Below, piece by piece: positions 1-11,509 of a stretch of 64,000 bases of DNA; the stretch's first letter is position 1, and every line of letters begins with the position of its first letter. Source of the stretch: Cristatella mucedo (taxonomy: Eukaryota > Bryozoa > Phylactolaemata > Cristatellidae); contig WPIO01000153.1 in the NCBI GenBank assembly GCA_009760855.2, positions 515,001-579,000 of the forward strand, given 5' to 3'. A program made the translations under genes and the position numbers. The notes under the pieces are model-generated. The model searched no databases and was not told the DNA's origin. It worked only from the letters and a program-made list of their open reading frames with translations.

Positions 1-305
1 AGTAGGAGAGTAGTTATCGTTGCGTATGAATTGTAGAAGCGAGTTCCACAGTCTAGGACCTGCAGAGCTAAAGCTTCTGTCACCATCTTTAAGCGGAGGA
101 ATGGGACAGCTAATTAATGTCCACACACGACCCGACTGCGAGAAGAGGCTGAAACTGATGCAGCAGTTCAGCTAGGTACGAAGGAGCCAAGCCATGGCGG
201 GCCTTGTGGGTCAGCGTAAGAACTTTGCTCTGTATCCTTTGCTCAACCGGCAACCATTCTAGCTCTTTCAGCAAAGGAGACACGTGCTCAAACCGCTGTG
301 TAGTT
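1..305 (-). mobile_element. L2-B LINE 3' coding remnant, cut by window edge
   Basis: On the minus strand this encodes the C-terminal part of a CR1/L2-type LINE ORF2: residues reading RFEHVSPLLKEL, WLPVEQRIQSKV and GLAPSYLAELLHQFQP. These match the block that follows the reverse transcriptase domain in this family. It is nearly the same as the better copy at 39.25-39.81 kb, so I place it in the family with the TAATG/ACATT tail. The 3' part lies off the left edge. It is a relic, not a host gene. Confidence 0.8.
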
Positions 306-339
306 ATTTTACTTTGTCCAATGGCTGTATGTGTTTTTG

Positions 340-1022
340 CTTGTCCGACAACACACTGGGCCACCATCAAGGACAAACTGAAACAGACGACAGGCCTGCT
401 AACACTAAAGAGATTGCCAGACACACCGCGGTCACCAAAATTTGATGCGGTGAATGCTCTACTGAGGGTCTACGACGAGATTGTCTTGGGTGGCTAGTGG
501 TTGATCAACTGATAAAGAGGGAAGTTCTTATGAGATTAGTTCTTACACACAAGGCCCGCCACGGCGTAGCTCCTTAATACCTTTCTGAATTGGTCCATCA
601 GCTTCAGCCTCCTCGTGCCCAAGGGACAATAAATTAGCTGTTCCAATTTCCTGCTTAAAGACCGTTGGCGACTGATGGTTTTGCCGTGCAGGTCCCAGGC
701 TGTGGAACTCACTCCCGAAATTCTTACGCTACCAGAATTACTCTTCTGCTACCGACTGTGGCACATCCTTTCTAGCCATCATAAACTACTACTTCCATGC
801 TGGACACTACCGCAACTGCTCTCCTGACTCAGCAATGCTTCTAATTTTCTCTCTGCTGTGTGAGATGAAGTCTGCTGGCAAGCAATGATTGTGTTCTGAA
901 AGTCATTTCGGCTTTGAGTGGGCTATGCTCAACTCTCGTTGGCAACACTCGCACAGTCTTTGAGGAGTTAAAGATCGAGACATTATCATTACAACATTAC
1001 TTTGTTACATACCATTACATTT
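340..1022 (+). mobile_element. L2-B LINE remnant with internal deletion
   Basis: About 370-500 reads like a reverse-transcriptase stretch (ALLRVYDEIVL, as in the ALLRVYNE block of other copies here). From about 505 the sequence jumps to the C-terminal block (LTHKARHGVAP-like) and then the 3' UTR, ending in a degraded ACATT-type tail near 1000-1020. Stops and frameshifts interrupt it. It lies head-to-head with the minus-strand copy at the window start. The middle of the ORF is missing, so this is an internally deleted copy. Confidence 0.6.
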
Positions 1023-1024
1023 TT

Positions 1025-3125
1025 AAAGTCATGGAGGAGGTTATAGATTAAAATGTGGGTGACCACTGGGCTGAGACGTTTCAAGAAGCCAGAGGATTGC
1101 ACGATCGAATGCAGTGCCTGGAGATGAGCCTGACGGCTGCTTTCTGGCAGAAGATCCCCATAATCCCCCACGTAGCCTGTAGCGTGTCTTTGCAGTCAGC
1201 TGATCAAATCGTGGCGCTCTCATGACTTTAAAGGCTTTAAAGGTGGCGCTTTCACTAATGCTTTCTGGATGGCGCTTTAATGACTTTCTACTTCTTCAAC
1301 GGGTGCTGCACGAGCAGATTTATTGTTACAACTATCACTAGTGCTACTTGGCCTGAATTATAATTCGACATTGCAGACATACACAATGCACCTTCATTGC
1401 GAGTAACTTGGAAAACAGTTTGACACAAGGATTTCATTTTTTTGAGTAAGGATGTGGCCGTAGAAATTCAGCTAGGAGATATTATACTAATAGCGTATGC
1501 AGTTCCGAGGAATACACTCACACACTGATTTGGCTGCTTTCAATGTCGTCACGCTGCCTGATTAAATCCTATCCTATCAAAGCTACGAAGCTGAGGTGAG
1601 ATAAACTAATCAACTCTGCTGCTTCTCCTTCAAACCTTGACGCTGATATATTGACAAGTGTGGCTAATTCAAACGCTCTCGACCGTCGGGGTTTCAACGG
1701 GTCTTAATTTACAAGCATTCAGACCGGCAGACTTCAAATTACCAAGAAATTTCTTGAATTCGGTACATCAGAAAGGCAGAACCAGCAAGCTGGTGTGACC
1801 CTTATTGAATCAAGGCCTCCTTTGCTTGCTCAGGGTTACTTGGGTAAAAAAAAAAAGATGGACTCGATGGTAAAGCTGATGAGCTCCTTTGCCGAAATGT
1901 CGTTTGGTAACGAAACAAACTTTCAACTGAGAGGATGACGCTGTGCAAGCTGGGCCTATTTGAAAGTAATTATACATAGTGCTGAGTGATTGCTACACCA
2001 TTGCATTCGCGCGACCTGTTAAACAACATTTTATCATTGGTGATCGTGCCTATGGTTCACATGCTCAGCGAGCCTGGGAATCTACAATGAGCTGACTATA
2101 TGCCCCCTCGTGCGTCATAACAAAATGGAATACGTGGCAAAATTGGATGGCTGCTTGCAGCGATACATCCCACAGTTTTGAAATTGCCGAAAAAGTGCAT
2201 GCTATTTATTGTCAATCAATGTTACTTTCTTTCTTTTCTGCATCCGGTAAGTCCTTAGATGTTATCTTTTGGTCCTGTAGTTTCCTATAGAAAGGTTTCA
2301 TCAGCATTGTTTCCATTTATCAATTGCGAACTCAAGAACTAAAGAGACAAATTAAATTTTTAATTCAAATATGATTTTTAGTTCACATGCAAAAGCTTCA
2401 AGATGTCAAGCTCGATATCTTTTTTCACGTTATTTGCAATATATTTAGTGAATTAATTGAGTTAATTTGTTAGACACTGTATCTACTCATCCATAAACGT
2501 TACAGCAATGCCTTATCAGATTAGTTACTGGGTTTATCTCAGTTCATATAACGATCTACAAAGTAAATAAGTAACTTAAAAGAATACTTTCCACTTTCAC
2601 TACTGTAATTGTTTCTCAAGTGTTTGCAATACTAGGCTAGTGAACTACTATATATTCTTCGATAAAGTCAACCACCTGGGTAATATTTTGTTGATGTGTT
2701 GCCATATTTCTTACATCTAACTTTATGTAGTTTGCATGCGTTTTCATTGTCTCATCTTTTTTCTAATTACGAAATAATTTGTAATGAACTTATGAAAGAC
2801 TCCGGAAAAATTACGAGGGAAGCATTATAATATTCTGACTGTAAGTACCTATACAATGCAAATTATTGCAGTTTTTTCAGTCTGTAGCATGAAAAGAATT
2901 GGATGGAAACGGTAGGCGAGTTTTTTTATTTTAAGCATTTCGACTCTAACGTCCATGTGTATGCGCAAGGTAGGTAACTGACTTAACCTCACACGTGAAA
3001 GTGAAATTAGACACTGGAGCTAAGTCAGGTGGGTAGTTGAGGGAGGGAGTAGTACCGCATTAGCTGCTAAGGATGGCTGCAAACGACGATCCGCAGTCAG
3101 CAGCAAAAGAATAGATTTATTTGCC
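1025..3125. other. no gene or repeat recognised
   Basis: AT-rich sequence with stops in all frames. I see no splice-bounded coding exon, no tRNA-like fold and no LINE block. A run of A occurs near 1848. Confidence 0.5.
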
Positions 3126-3129
3126 CAAG

Positions 3130-3470
3130 TAATTTGGAATTGAGTTCAACTGTCTGGGACCTGAAGAGCAGAAACTTTGGTGGCCAATCATTTTTTAGGA
3201 TGATATGATAGTAATAGATCAGCAAATGTATCATCCGTAGAGCACATGATGACGCGAGGTGGCTTATCGAGTGAGGCAGTTCAGCTAGATATGAATGGTC
3301 CCAGGTATTGCCTGTGATTCGTGATATAAGTGAGAATTCTGGAAGATATGATTAGAGCGTCCGAGGGGCTATCGCAGCTCCTTCAGCAAATTGGACCACA
3401 TTTGCAGAACCAGATTTTTTGGTGAAAATGAGTTCTGCCTGTAATAAGCTTGAGCGTGAATATAAAGAGA
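3130..3470 (-). mobile_element. very old L2-B LINE fragment
   Basis: The DNA still aligns by eye with the minus-strand L2-B copies at 1 and 39.5 kb: a degraded 'ttccacagtctaggacctgc' block at 3150, 'gaggcagttcagctaggta' near 3273 and 'agctccttcagcaaa' near 3376. No frame is open. It is much more diverged than the other copies and so is probably an older insertion. Confidence 0.5.
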
Positions 3471-3523
3471 AAGTCTGTAAACTCGCTAGCTCGGCATCAT
3501 ACCTACACTTCCGTAAGGAGCAT

Positions 3524-3580
3524 TATATATACCTCGTATAAATATATACGAGGTATATATATAATATACCTCGTATATTA
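3524..3580. repeat. three alternating copies of a 12-bp AT-rich palindromic unit
   Basis: The word ATACCTCGTATA occurs at about 3530, inverted at 3545 (TATACGAGGTAT) and again direct at about 3566. Neighbouring copies can pair into a short AT-rich hairpin. No coding or transposon context is visible. Confidence 0.6.
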
Positions 3581-4652
3581 GCCTATATAGCCTGGGGTTT
3601 GCACGACAAAACTTTTAATTCTTTTGCAAATTGAAAGGATTCTATCACTATCAGCACAGGTGTAGGTGGGGTACGGGCGGGGGGGGGAGCGAGGCGCCTC
3701 CATGCTGGTTGCCAGAACTGACGAGGCTTAAATTGATGGCAACACGGTGATGTTATTGAGACTGTCAGTAAAGAATAGGTGTAGGCAAAGAAGACCCGCA
3801 TTATACAAGTTTTAAAAATTTCTAAGCAATGAAGTCAGTTATGTAGAGGCTGCTAGTATATGGCAACGAAAGGAAACTTTAAGAAATAAGACAATGGCTG
3901 GAGATGGTAACGCAGTCAGTGGGATAGACTTTTCGATCACTAGACACATTGTCATTATTATTCATAGATCATCGGCAGCAGTTCACAAATGAATATTTTC
4001 GTAAGAGACTCAAAATGAGATAGTATTCGAATAACCAAATGACGACTCATGCAAAACACTGTGGGCCAATTAATGTACTCGGATAGCAAGGTCAATATAG
4101 GATTTCTTGGTCCTGATTTGTGACTCTACCTCAATATTGACCTAGGAATGAGTAGATGTTATCTTCAAAATAACCACAGAACACGGAGCTGCTTTTCAGA
4201 GCTGAACTTTTTTGTTTCGAACGATGAGCGATCAATAATTTTGTGCTTCTCAGCTTGTTAGTGTTATTCTCAGTAATTTTTATTAATCAGTGATATTATT
4301 TCTTGGCGCCGGCTCATTAATAGCTCCGTGAAGCCTAGGCTCTCAGTGGACAATGACATGAGCGATTTGGGCTCCTAGTGATTCGCTGAAAACACGCAAA
4401 TGTCTCTATCCTGCAATCTGTGATCACATTTGTCTTATTTATGGCGAGGGTGTCGGAACGACAAATCTCTCGTTTATGTATGGTAAAAATAGCACCAGAA
4501 AAAAAAATCTACCTAAGCAGGTTGAGTAAGGAAGCAGTCAGTCGACCGCAGCTGCACTCGAACTAATTGAAAATTGCACAGATTAAAGTTGCAAAAATGA
4601 CTAGGGGTGCAAAGTATGAGCAGGTAAAAGTTTGGAAATGACGAGCTAGTTT

Positions 4653-4800
4653 GGGCCAGTGGTCAATGTTAAGGTTCTCGCACCAACCAAGATCACGGCA
4701 AATTTAGTTGGTTACCGAGGTGTCGTGGGCTCGATCCCGTGTGGCATGTGTGTAGGCACCCGAATAAAGTCCAAATGTATAGCTATTCGGGGAAATTTTT
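4653..4800 (+). mobile_element. tRNA-derived SINE (family 1), degraded
   Basis: The left part resembles a tRNA: an A-box-like GGCCAGTGGTCAA near 4655 and a B-box-like GGGCTCGATCCC near 4727, about 70 bp apart. The body goes on with 'ggcatgtgtgtaggcacccgaataaag'-type sequence related to the SINEs at 7.9 and 45.95 kb. I infer RNA polymerase III-type promoter boxes. The 3' end is not sharply defined. Confidence 0.55.
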
Positions 4801-5369
4801 AAGCTAACGTAATACCGATCATCCCTGAAAGATATTGTGTGTGAGTGCCCACGGGCACTTCAGAAACGAAGCGGCTGCTTAACCAAATATTCTCGCATCC
4901 AGCACTCATTCATAATCCAGCGACAAAATAGCAGTGCTGCTCTTGGCACTCAACTCACCCAGTGGCCAAGTCTCCGGAGCTGCAGACGTCAAATCTAAAA
5001 GACCACCAGCAAGTCATTTTTTCGTGCTAGGAAAAATGCAGCACACAAAGTAACTAAAGGTAAAAGGTTATTGACAATGACGAGTTTCAAAATGATAGTG
5101 CTTGCCTTGATAAATGGCAGCACGTCTGAAGCGCGCTGAATCAATTTAAGGTTATGAGCATGCATCAACTTATTTTCACAGTATTTTTTGGATTGTTTGA
5201 CAGCAACAATTATGTATTGCTGAAGCTGTGAGTCTTTAAAATCGTAAAGTAATATGGCGACACGTCTTGTTGAATTAATTTATCACCGCAATATGAATAT
5301 CTCATAAGTATATACGCCAGCTATCACCGAAAGCTGTGGTGAAGCAGGTCCAGCAGGTTTTGCTGCACA

Positions 5370-5862
5370 AAAAACGGCCTGTAGACTCAGGTGCTTGCAG
5401 CTGGCTTAAAACTCTGCATCTGGGCTTGTCGGTAGTGAACGTCACAGTTGCCTCATCACACCACTTCTCGCTAATATGCAGTGGCTTCCGGTGAGAAACG
5501 CATCGACTTTGAGGTCTTGTCACTCATTTTTAGGTCTCTTTGTTCTTCGGCTCCATCCTACCTGTTAGATTTACACCCTCCCCCAGGTTTATTATGCATG
5601 GTACCAACCGTTTTTTTGTATGTCTCTGCCTACCAATACCTCGTACAAATCTCGAATATTTTGGAGACACAGGCTTTATTTCTTATGCTCCCAAAGCTTG
5701 AAATGCACTCCCAACTTTCACGACACACCTGACTTGTCCACGTTTAAAAAGAAACTAAAATAAATCGTGCTTGCTTTGAAGCAAATGTAAAGTGCCTCAA
5801 AAGAGATTTAATTCTCGGAGGGTGCTATATCAAATGTGTTACTATTATCATTATTATTATTG
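5370..5862 (+). mobile_element. L2-A LINE 3' end
   Basis: Begins in the C-terminal block of ORF2 (degraded LQLA-AARLV, then CHITPLL-type and LWLPV-type codons around 5440-5500). It continues through the conserved 'gacttcaaggttttgtcgctcacttttagg' region and ends in the family tail with hairpin and ATT/ATC repeats at 5825-5862. The frame is broken. 5' truncation is typical of LINE insertion. Confidence 0.7.
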
Positions 5863-6196
5863 AGCAAGGCGACTTCCGTAAGCACAATTGGAGAACAATT
5901 TTCTCGAGTCGTGTTTTTTTTATAAAATAGATAAATGAATTAATGAATTTAATAATTATAAATTAAAAAAACACGGCGCGAGAACTTTTGTTTCTACCTT
6001 ATATAACACGAACTTTGAATGCTACTTGAATATTGAGAGGGACCTATCTTTGTCTTGAGAAATTTTATGGCCTCAGGCTGGAAGATTGTAGATTTTAATC
6101 CTGTATTACGTGCGAATAAAAACCATTTTTATATACCAGGTAAAACTCGACTATGTATGTCAATTTTTGAAATATGGTGCATCTCATAAAATTGTT

Positions 6197-6295
6197 GCAA
6201 TAATAATAATAATAATAATAGTAATAATAATGCACTTGATAAAGCGCCCTCACAGAACTCAAATCTCTTTCTAGGCGCTTTAAATTTGCTGATAG
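6197..6295 (-). mobile_element. L2-A LINE tail fragment
   Basis: Minus-strand 3' tail only: (TTA)n at 6200-6235, then the GCGCC...GGCGC hairpin block reading 'aaagcgccctcacagaact' and 'ctttctaggcgctttaaa'. The insertion is severely 5'-truncated. Confidence 0.75.
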
Positions 6296-6566
6296 CAACA
6301 CGTGTACGTAAGATTTATCTTTGCAAGTATCAAGCCGCTGTTCAGTATCGATCTTTTCAGCTCTTCTAATATATTGATATGAACTTTTTCGGCCAGTCTA
6401 TTTAGCGATGTGTTTCCAAGCTGTTTCCTTATAGTCAGCATCAATGTGTATGATATGAAAACTCTCGTTGCAGACCATAAATTTGATATGACTACTATTT
6501 TAAATAGAAAGTGTAGGTACATCAGTCAAAATAGTAAAAAAGTATGTGTGAGAGCATTGCAACTCA

Positions 6567-6794
6567 TTGGACGGCAATCAAGAAAATAGCTTGAGAAATG
6601 CACTTTTTAGAGCATGCGCAAATAAAGCAGTACGTTGCGATGGACAGTGTGATAGAGCAAACATGAAGACTGTCATTCCATTTGAGCTCCAGGAACGATT
6701 ACTAAAATATTTCAATCACGTTCGAGTGATGGTGGCAAAGGGAGTAGATATTAAGAAAGCATTTTCACTAAAGCACGCCAGAAAAGCTCCATGA
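6567..6794 (+). CDS. short open frame of unknown meaning
   Basis: A 75-codon open frame with four Cys in its first half (RACANKAVRCDGQC) and a basic C-terminus. It stops directly beside an L2-A tail. I recognise no domain and see no convincing splice signals. It could be chance or part of an exon. Confidence 0.15.
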   Translation: MDGNQENSLRNALFRACANKAVRCDGQCDRANMKTVIPFELQERLLKYFNHVRVMVAKGVDIKKAFSLKHARKAP

Positions 6795-6866
6795 CAATAA
6801 TAATAATTGTAATAATACATTTGAATAGTGCCCTCAGAGAGCTGAATCCCTTTCTAATTACTGTAA
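6794..6866 (-). mobile_element. L2-A LINE tail fragment
   Basis: Minus-strand ATT/AAT repeat followed by 'agtgccctcagagagctgaatccctttcta', the start of the L2-A 3' hairpin block. Very short relic. Confidence 0.6.
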
Positions 6867-6869
6867 GGA

Positions 6870-7890
6870 TATTTTGGTTGTATGTAAGGGCTCGTGGGCT
6901 GGCGGATTCAAGTTAGGCAGGCTTATAGGTGACATCAATATTTGAAATCGATTGAATATCGATACTAAGCCAATGGAAGTCCGATTGAAGTATTTTGAAC
7001 GTGGCATGAACGCCTCTACCGGTGGCAGACCAATGCACCGCCGCTGAGTTTCGCACCTTCGTGTTGGCCGACCAATGATATGGCCATTATCCCGTATACT
7101 GAGAATTGCAGCTTATGTAAGCGCGGCACGATGAACCACTCGATTCGTTTGGCGTTTGTCTCACTATCTCACTAAGGTATATAGGCCCTGCTGTTTTAAA
7201 CTGTACGATTCGATTGGAGTTAACGAACCATGATCATTGATGCGATCCGTTTCTTAAGCGTGCATTTATTAAGGTCGGACGTCACGGAAGTGATTAAGAA
7301 CGATTTTGACGATTATTTCTGTTGCTTTTTTGGGCGGATTTCGCACCAAAGCTATGATTTAGGCTTTGTCATTATAAGCTAAAGAATATGAGTCACTTTC
7401 CAAATACGAACGTCGTCGATCCAGTAGTAAACAATAGTGTCAAAGCAGTTGGCAAAATTTCAAGCAAAGCAAGCAGACAGTCTCCATCTAAATCTGCATT
7501 CCAAAGATACCCTGTGACTTCCTGTACCAGCTTTCTATTCCAAAAAGGAGCAAGATGATTAGATTACCTTCAGCTAACAGTCGTCAGCAACATAACAGTA
7601 GATAAAATAGGCGCCACAGTCAAGTCTGCCCATTTTGATGTCGCAACGTTGTGTCGCACGAGTTCAGGGAAGCTAAGAAGGGCAAACCGCAGCCAGTCAG
7701 TTCAAGGACTCGTGACATTCAGCCTAGGATTCTCTTACTCGCTTCTCAGAAGGTCTTCCTGCCTTGTGATGAGACGCATGCAGTTGATGCAAAACTTGGC
7801 ATTATTATGCTTGCCTGTCGGAATTGTCGCAGCTGTCACATTACACTTGTTCTCGCCGACTTGAACTTGCTTTCCATCCCGCAGCGTATC
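6870..7890. other. no gene or repeat recognised
   Basis: Two overlapping 71-84 codon frames near 7650-7905 are open but show no domain, no splice context and no agreement between frames. The remainder has stops in all frames. Confidence 0.4.
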
Positions 7891-7892
7891 CA

Positions 7893-8042
7893 CAAGCTCG
7901 TTTAGCTCAGTGGTCAAGTTGCTCGCCCCAGCCAAGGTCAAGGTAACTGTATTTTATGACCTACGTCGTGGGCTGGAGCCCCAAGGCATAGGTGAAGCCT
8001 TGAATAGAGACTAAGTTCTCTTAAGGCGCTATTCAAATGAAT

Positions 8043-8048
<6 letters not shown>
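7893..8048 (+). mobile_element. tRNA-derived SINE with L2-A-like 3' tail
   Basis: Left: A-box-like TTAGCTCAGTGGTCAAG at 7903. Middle: degraded B-box (gggctggagcccc, expected GGTTCGAGCCC) near 7970. Right: 'cttgaatagagactaagttctcttaaggcgctatt', which mirrors the L2-A tail hairpin (GCGCC, AGAGA, AAGTTCTCT, GGCGCT). The element runs directly into a long (TA)n array. Such shared tails are known in SINEs mobilised by a partner LINE. Confidence 0.7.

Positions 8049-8125
<77 letters not shown>
8044..8125. repeat. (TA)n microsatellite
   Basis: About 80 bp of nearly pure TA at the 3' end of the SINE, probably an expansion of its AT-rich tail. Confidence 0.95.
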
Positions 8126-8572
8126 AGCCCGAGTGTGTAGAAACTGTTTACATGGAATTGCTTAGCTATTATGGCAAGCACAAGTATTTAGAAAGGCTAA
8201 TTACAAGAAAAGCTCTTTAAATAATGTTTATTTGATACTTGTAACTACAGGCGCACGGAATTCAAATTAAAAATTTAATTGTGCCAATTGTGTCTAAAAT
8301 GTGCAATTGCCCGACGGATTGAGGTACGTCACGCTATTCCGTTCGTTGCACATTTTTGAATCCGAGTTGCGTGCATGACGGTGCCACCTGCCAGTCCTGC
8401 ATAATTTAGAGAGTATTACGTGACGCTACGGTTTGATTTATACACTGGTTGGGACGAATATTTTCTCCCTTAATTTTAGTCCAGGCGATTGTGTCTTATA
8501 AAGAAACCTGGATTATAAACTCGCCTCTGCGATTTCTAATAACTTCTACTGTAGGTATTTAAATACGGAGGC

Positions 8573-9310
8573 CTCATGTAACTCCGCAAAGCTACAAAGA
8601 CTACGTGGGTGTTATGCAGAAGAGTTTTTGTATGTCCCAATCATGGTCTAAGCGGATTTCGGTACGTATTAGATAGCCCACAGACTTCATCTCACGCAAA
8701 AATTAGAAAATGGGAAGCATAGAGGAGTTAAACCATCAATTGAGGTAGTGAAAAACGTGGAAGTAGCAGATCAGGACTACTAGAAACAATGTACGGTGGG
8801 CGACAGCAGGAGAGTATTTGTCACTGCGTAAGAATTTTGGAGGCGGCGAGTTCCAGTCACGGACCTGCAGAGCAAAAGCTTCTGTCACCAACGGTTTTTA
8901 AGCGGAAAATAGGAAATGCTTATTTTGTTGTCTATACAGGACCTGAGCGCACGAGGAGGCTGTAACTGGTACAGCAGTTCAGCTAGGTGTGAAGGAGCCA
9001 AGCCGTCGCGGGCCTGGCAGGTGAGCGGAAGAACTTTTCTCTGCATCCGTTGATCAACCTGTAGCAATCCTAGCTCTTTTAGTAAAGGAGACACATGAAC
9101 AAACCTCTGGGATTTACAAACTAGCCTTGCAGCCATATTCATAGCTAGCTGCAGTGGCTCAGTGGCTTTTATCGGTAGCCAAGCCAAAAGGAAATTACAA
9201 TAATCTAACCATGTAATAACGGCGGAGATGACTTTTTTGCAGCTCTCTAATTGAGACCTACATGATGACCTCATTGGGATAATGACCTCGTCGTGATGGA
9301 GCTCCACGCT
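8573..9310 (-). mobile_element. L2-B LINE 3' half
   Basis: The minus strand holds an open stretch of 140 codons (8885-9307) with the family blocks AARLV, RFVHVSPLLKEL, LTCQARDGLAPSHLAELLYQ and RALRSCIDN. The 3' UTR follows down to 'taactccgcaaagctacaaag' near 8580. The pentamer tail itself is lost. The reading frame ends early compared with the copy at 11.0 kb. Confidence 0.8.
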
Positions 9311-9399
9311 TTGGAAGTTAAGAAGTTAAAGGTGATCTGTGCTCAACGTTTGAGGTCAGTTTGAGGCATAGATATGCAACTGATATCCGGTTAGATAGC

Positions 9400-10085
9400 G
9401 ATCAGCGTTTAGCCTGATTGGTAAGTGGCTCGGATTGGCAAGCTGGAGCAAAGGAATTAAAGAGCCCGACAGTGTGCTGTGAATAATCTTAGCAGACTAT
9501 GAGCTGTCTGATTGGAGGAAACTTCATGTTTATGAGAAGGCCTGTAATTTGGCAAATTAATAGAGAACTTTACTATGACTTACCTCCTAGCAGAATTCTG
9601 AGCCAACAGTAAGTGCATGATATCACAGACCAGGCGTCTGAGAAGTATTGAATGACAGGAATTGAGACAGGATAACACACTTGAATAGACTTACCGGGAT
9701 GCTGTTTTTCTGTTTCAGCAGACTAAAATGTCTGCACTGCCAACCAGTTTAAAGCAGGCTGACTAGATAAATTAGATGATTTTTTCTTTCAGTAAAGGTT
9801 AATTCGGAAGAGGACATTCAGATTTCGCACCGGGAATAGTCAATATCACCAGGCAGAGAGCACTTTGGCGAACGCAATCTTCCTAATCGAAATAACCCTA
9901 GTTTAATCCGCATATAGTAAATTCGTTTGCATCTCAATTCAGTTTGATGGCTTGAGCCGAGATCGAGTCCAAGCAAAGACACGAAGACGTTGAGGGAGTT
10001 TGGCATGCAAGGCTGAGGCGGAGAGGGATCAAAGAACGGGTACAGCGCGTCAATGTGTCCTATTTGTATTAATGGAACCGCAAGT
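9400..10085. other. no gene recognised
   Basis: Stops in all frames apart from a 62-codon minus frame near 9818-10006 without recognisable domain. Confidence 0.4.
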
Positions 10086-10097
10086 CGCTCTTTTCCT

Positions 10098-10226
10098 TTA
10101 AACTGACAAGACGGAGATTAAATGATTCATGATAATCTCATGGCAATCATATTAAACTGACAAGACGGAGATTAAATGATTCATGATAATCTCATGGCAA
10201 TCATATTAAACTGACAAGACGGAGAG
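10098..10226. repeat. 54-bp direct tandem repeat, 2.4 copies
   Basis: Unit starts at 10098, 10152 and 10206, each beginning TTAAACTGACAAGACGGAG. The first two units are identical by eye over 54 bp and the third stops after about 20 bp. The lack of differences suggests a recent duplication. Confidence 0.95.
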
Positions 10227-10321
10227 CCATGCCATGCACTAGGAAGTGGAATAAAGAGCAGCTGCAGGGTATCACATTACCGTATAGGCTCGACGAATGA
10301 TTATTGCCTGTTGAAATAAAA

Positions 10322-10382
10322 ATGACAATGATAATCCATTTGCATTTCACCCCCGCAGGACTGAATCTCCGGGGGTGAAATA
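10322..10382 (-). mobile_element. probable L2-type tail relic with a perfect 12-bp stem
   Basis: 10344-10355 and 10370-10381 are perfect inverted repeats (ATTTCACCCCCG) with a 14-nt loop containing ACTGAATCTC. The layout (ATT/AAT-like repeats, stem, loop with 'ctgaatctc', stem) parallels the L2-A 3' hairpin, but with different stem bases. I infer a distant LINE or SINE tail. Confidence 0.4.

Positions 10383-10383
<1 letters not shown>

Positions 10384-10460
<77 letters not shown>
10384..10460. repeat. (CT)n microsatellite
   Basis: About 75 bp of CT dinucleotide with one TTT interruption near 10456. Confidence 0.95.
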
Positions 10461-10461
<1 letters not shown>

Positions 10462-10984
10462 CCACTCGACGCACTACTTACAGATGCTGCATACAGAGCA
10501 TGTTGGTGTCATATAGTTCCCAACTGAGAAAGGATCCAAAATACTGCTGTACCCATGCGAGATGGCCATGCGAGATGAGAAGCCCTCCCGGAGGACTTTG
10601 TCATCTATATCATCAAACACCAGCTTATCAGCTTTAGCAAAATTGCTCGAAATGATTCTGCCTTCGCAATAAAACGACTATACACACGTTGAAGTTGACT
10701 CGTAAGAGCGACTACAAGCCCTAATGCCAGACTTGCAGCTACGGGCGGGGCTGCAAGTTTGATGCAATAAATCTGAGCAGGTCTGCACCAGCTCATTCCA
10801 ATGTCTTCGACGATAAGCGAGGCAATGATGAGACTCTCTTGAGAGAGAGAATGCCAATTCCCGAATTGCAATTCCCTTTTGGCTGGGCTGCCAAAGAAAG
10901 CCATTAGGCCACTGCAGCGGACTTTGAATATGGCTGCAAGGCTGGTCTTCAAGTCCCGGCGGTTTGAGCAAGCGTCTTCTTTGC

Positions 10985-11505
10985 TGAAATAGTGGCCGGT
11001 TGAGCAAAGGATACAGAACAAAGTTCTTACGCTGACCCACAAGGCCCGCCATGGCTGGCTCCTTCGTACCTAGCTGAACTGCTGCATCAGTTTCAGCCTC
11101 TTCATGCCCTCAGGTCCTGTGTGGACAATAAATTAGCTGTCCCATTCCTCTGCTTAAAGACCGTTGACGACAGAAGCTTTAGCTCTGCAGGTCCTAGACT
11201 GTGGAACTCGCTTCCACAATTCTTACGCAACGATAACTACTCTCCTACTGCCGACTATCGCACTTCTTTTTCAGCGGTCCTTAGCTGCTACTTGTATGCT
11301 ACTCACTACCTCAACTGCTCTCCTGACTTTGCTATGCTTCCCACTTTCTCTTTGTTGCGTGAGACGAAGTCTGTTGGCTACCGAATGCGTACCGAAAGCC
11401 GCTTAGGCTGTGAGTGCGCTATACAAAACTCTCCTGCGTAACACCCACGTGGTCTTTATGACTTTGTGGAGTTACAGACGGAGATACATTACATTACATT
11501 ACACA
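10985..11505 (+). mobile_element. L2-B LINE 3' end with ACATT tail
   Basis: The C-terminal coding block is open in pieces: LTHKARHG-type, then from 11121 a 106-codon frame with DNKLAVPFLCLKTVDDRSFSS and GPRLWNSLPQFLRND. The 3' UTR follows and the tail at 11485-11503 reads acattacattacattacac. This is the clearest plus-strand view of the L2-B 3' terminus, and I use it as reference for the family. Confidence 0.9.
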
Positions 11506-11509
11506 GGCG

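Noticed and set aside
4653-4750. Functional tRNA gene
   Set aside because: The A- and B-boxes are present, but no cloverleaf with acceptor stem can be closed; related copies with a LINE-like tail show it is a SINE.
7649-7941. Three overlapping open frames on both strands
   Set aside because: They overlap and conflict, show no domain, and part of them is the left end of a SINE.
9818-10006. Possible EGF-like exon following the propeller of the LRP-like gene
   Set aside because: Only two cysteines and no NGGC-type motif; it does not fit an EGF module.
10605-11052. Two minus frames of 124-145 codons
   Set aside because: Partly antisense of the L2-B copy at 10985 onward; the rest has no domain or splice context.
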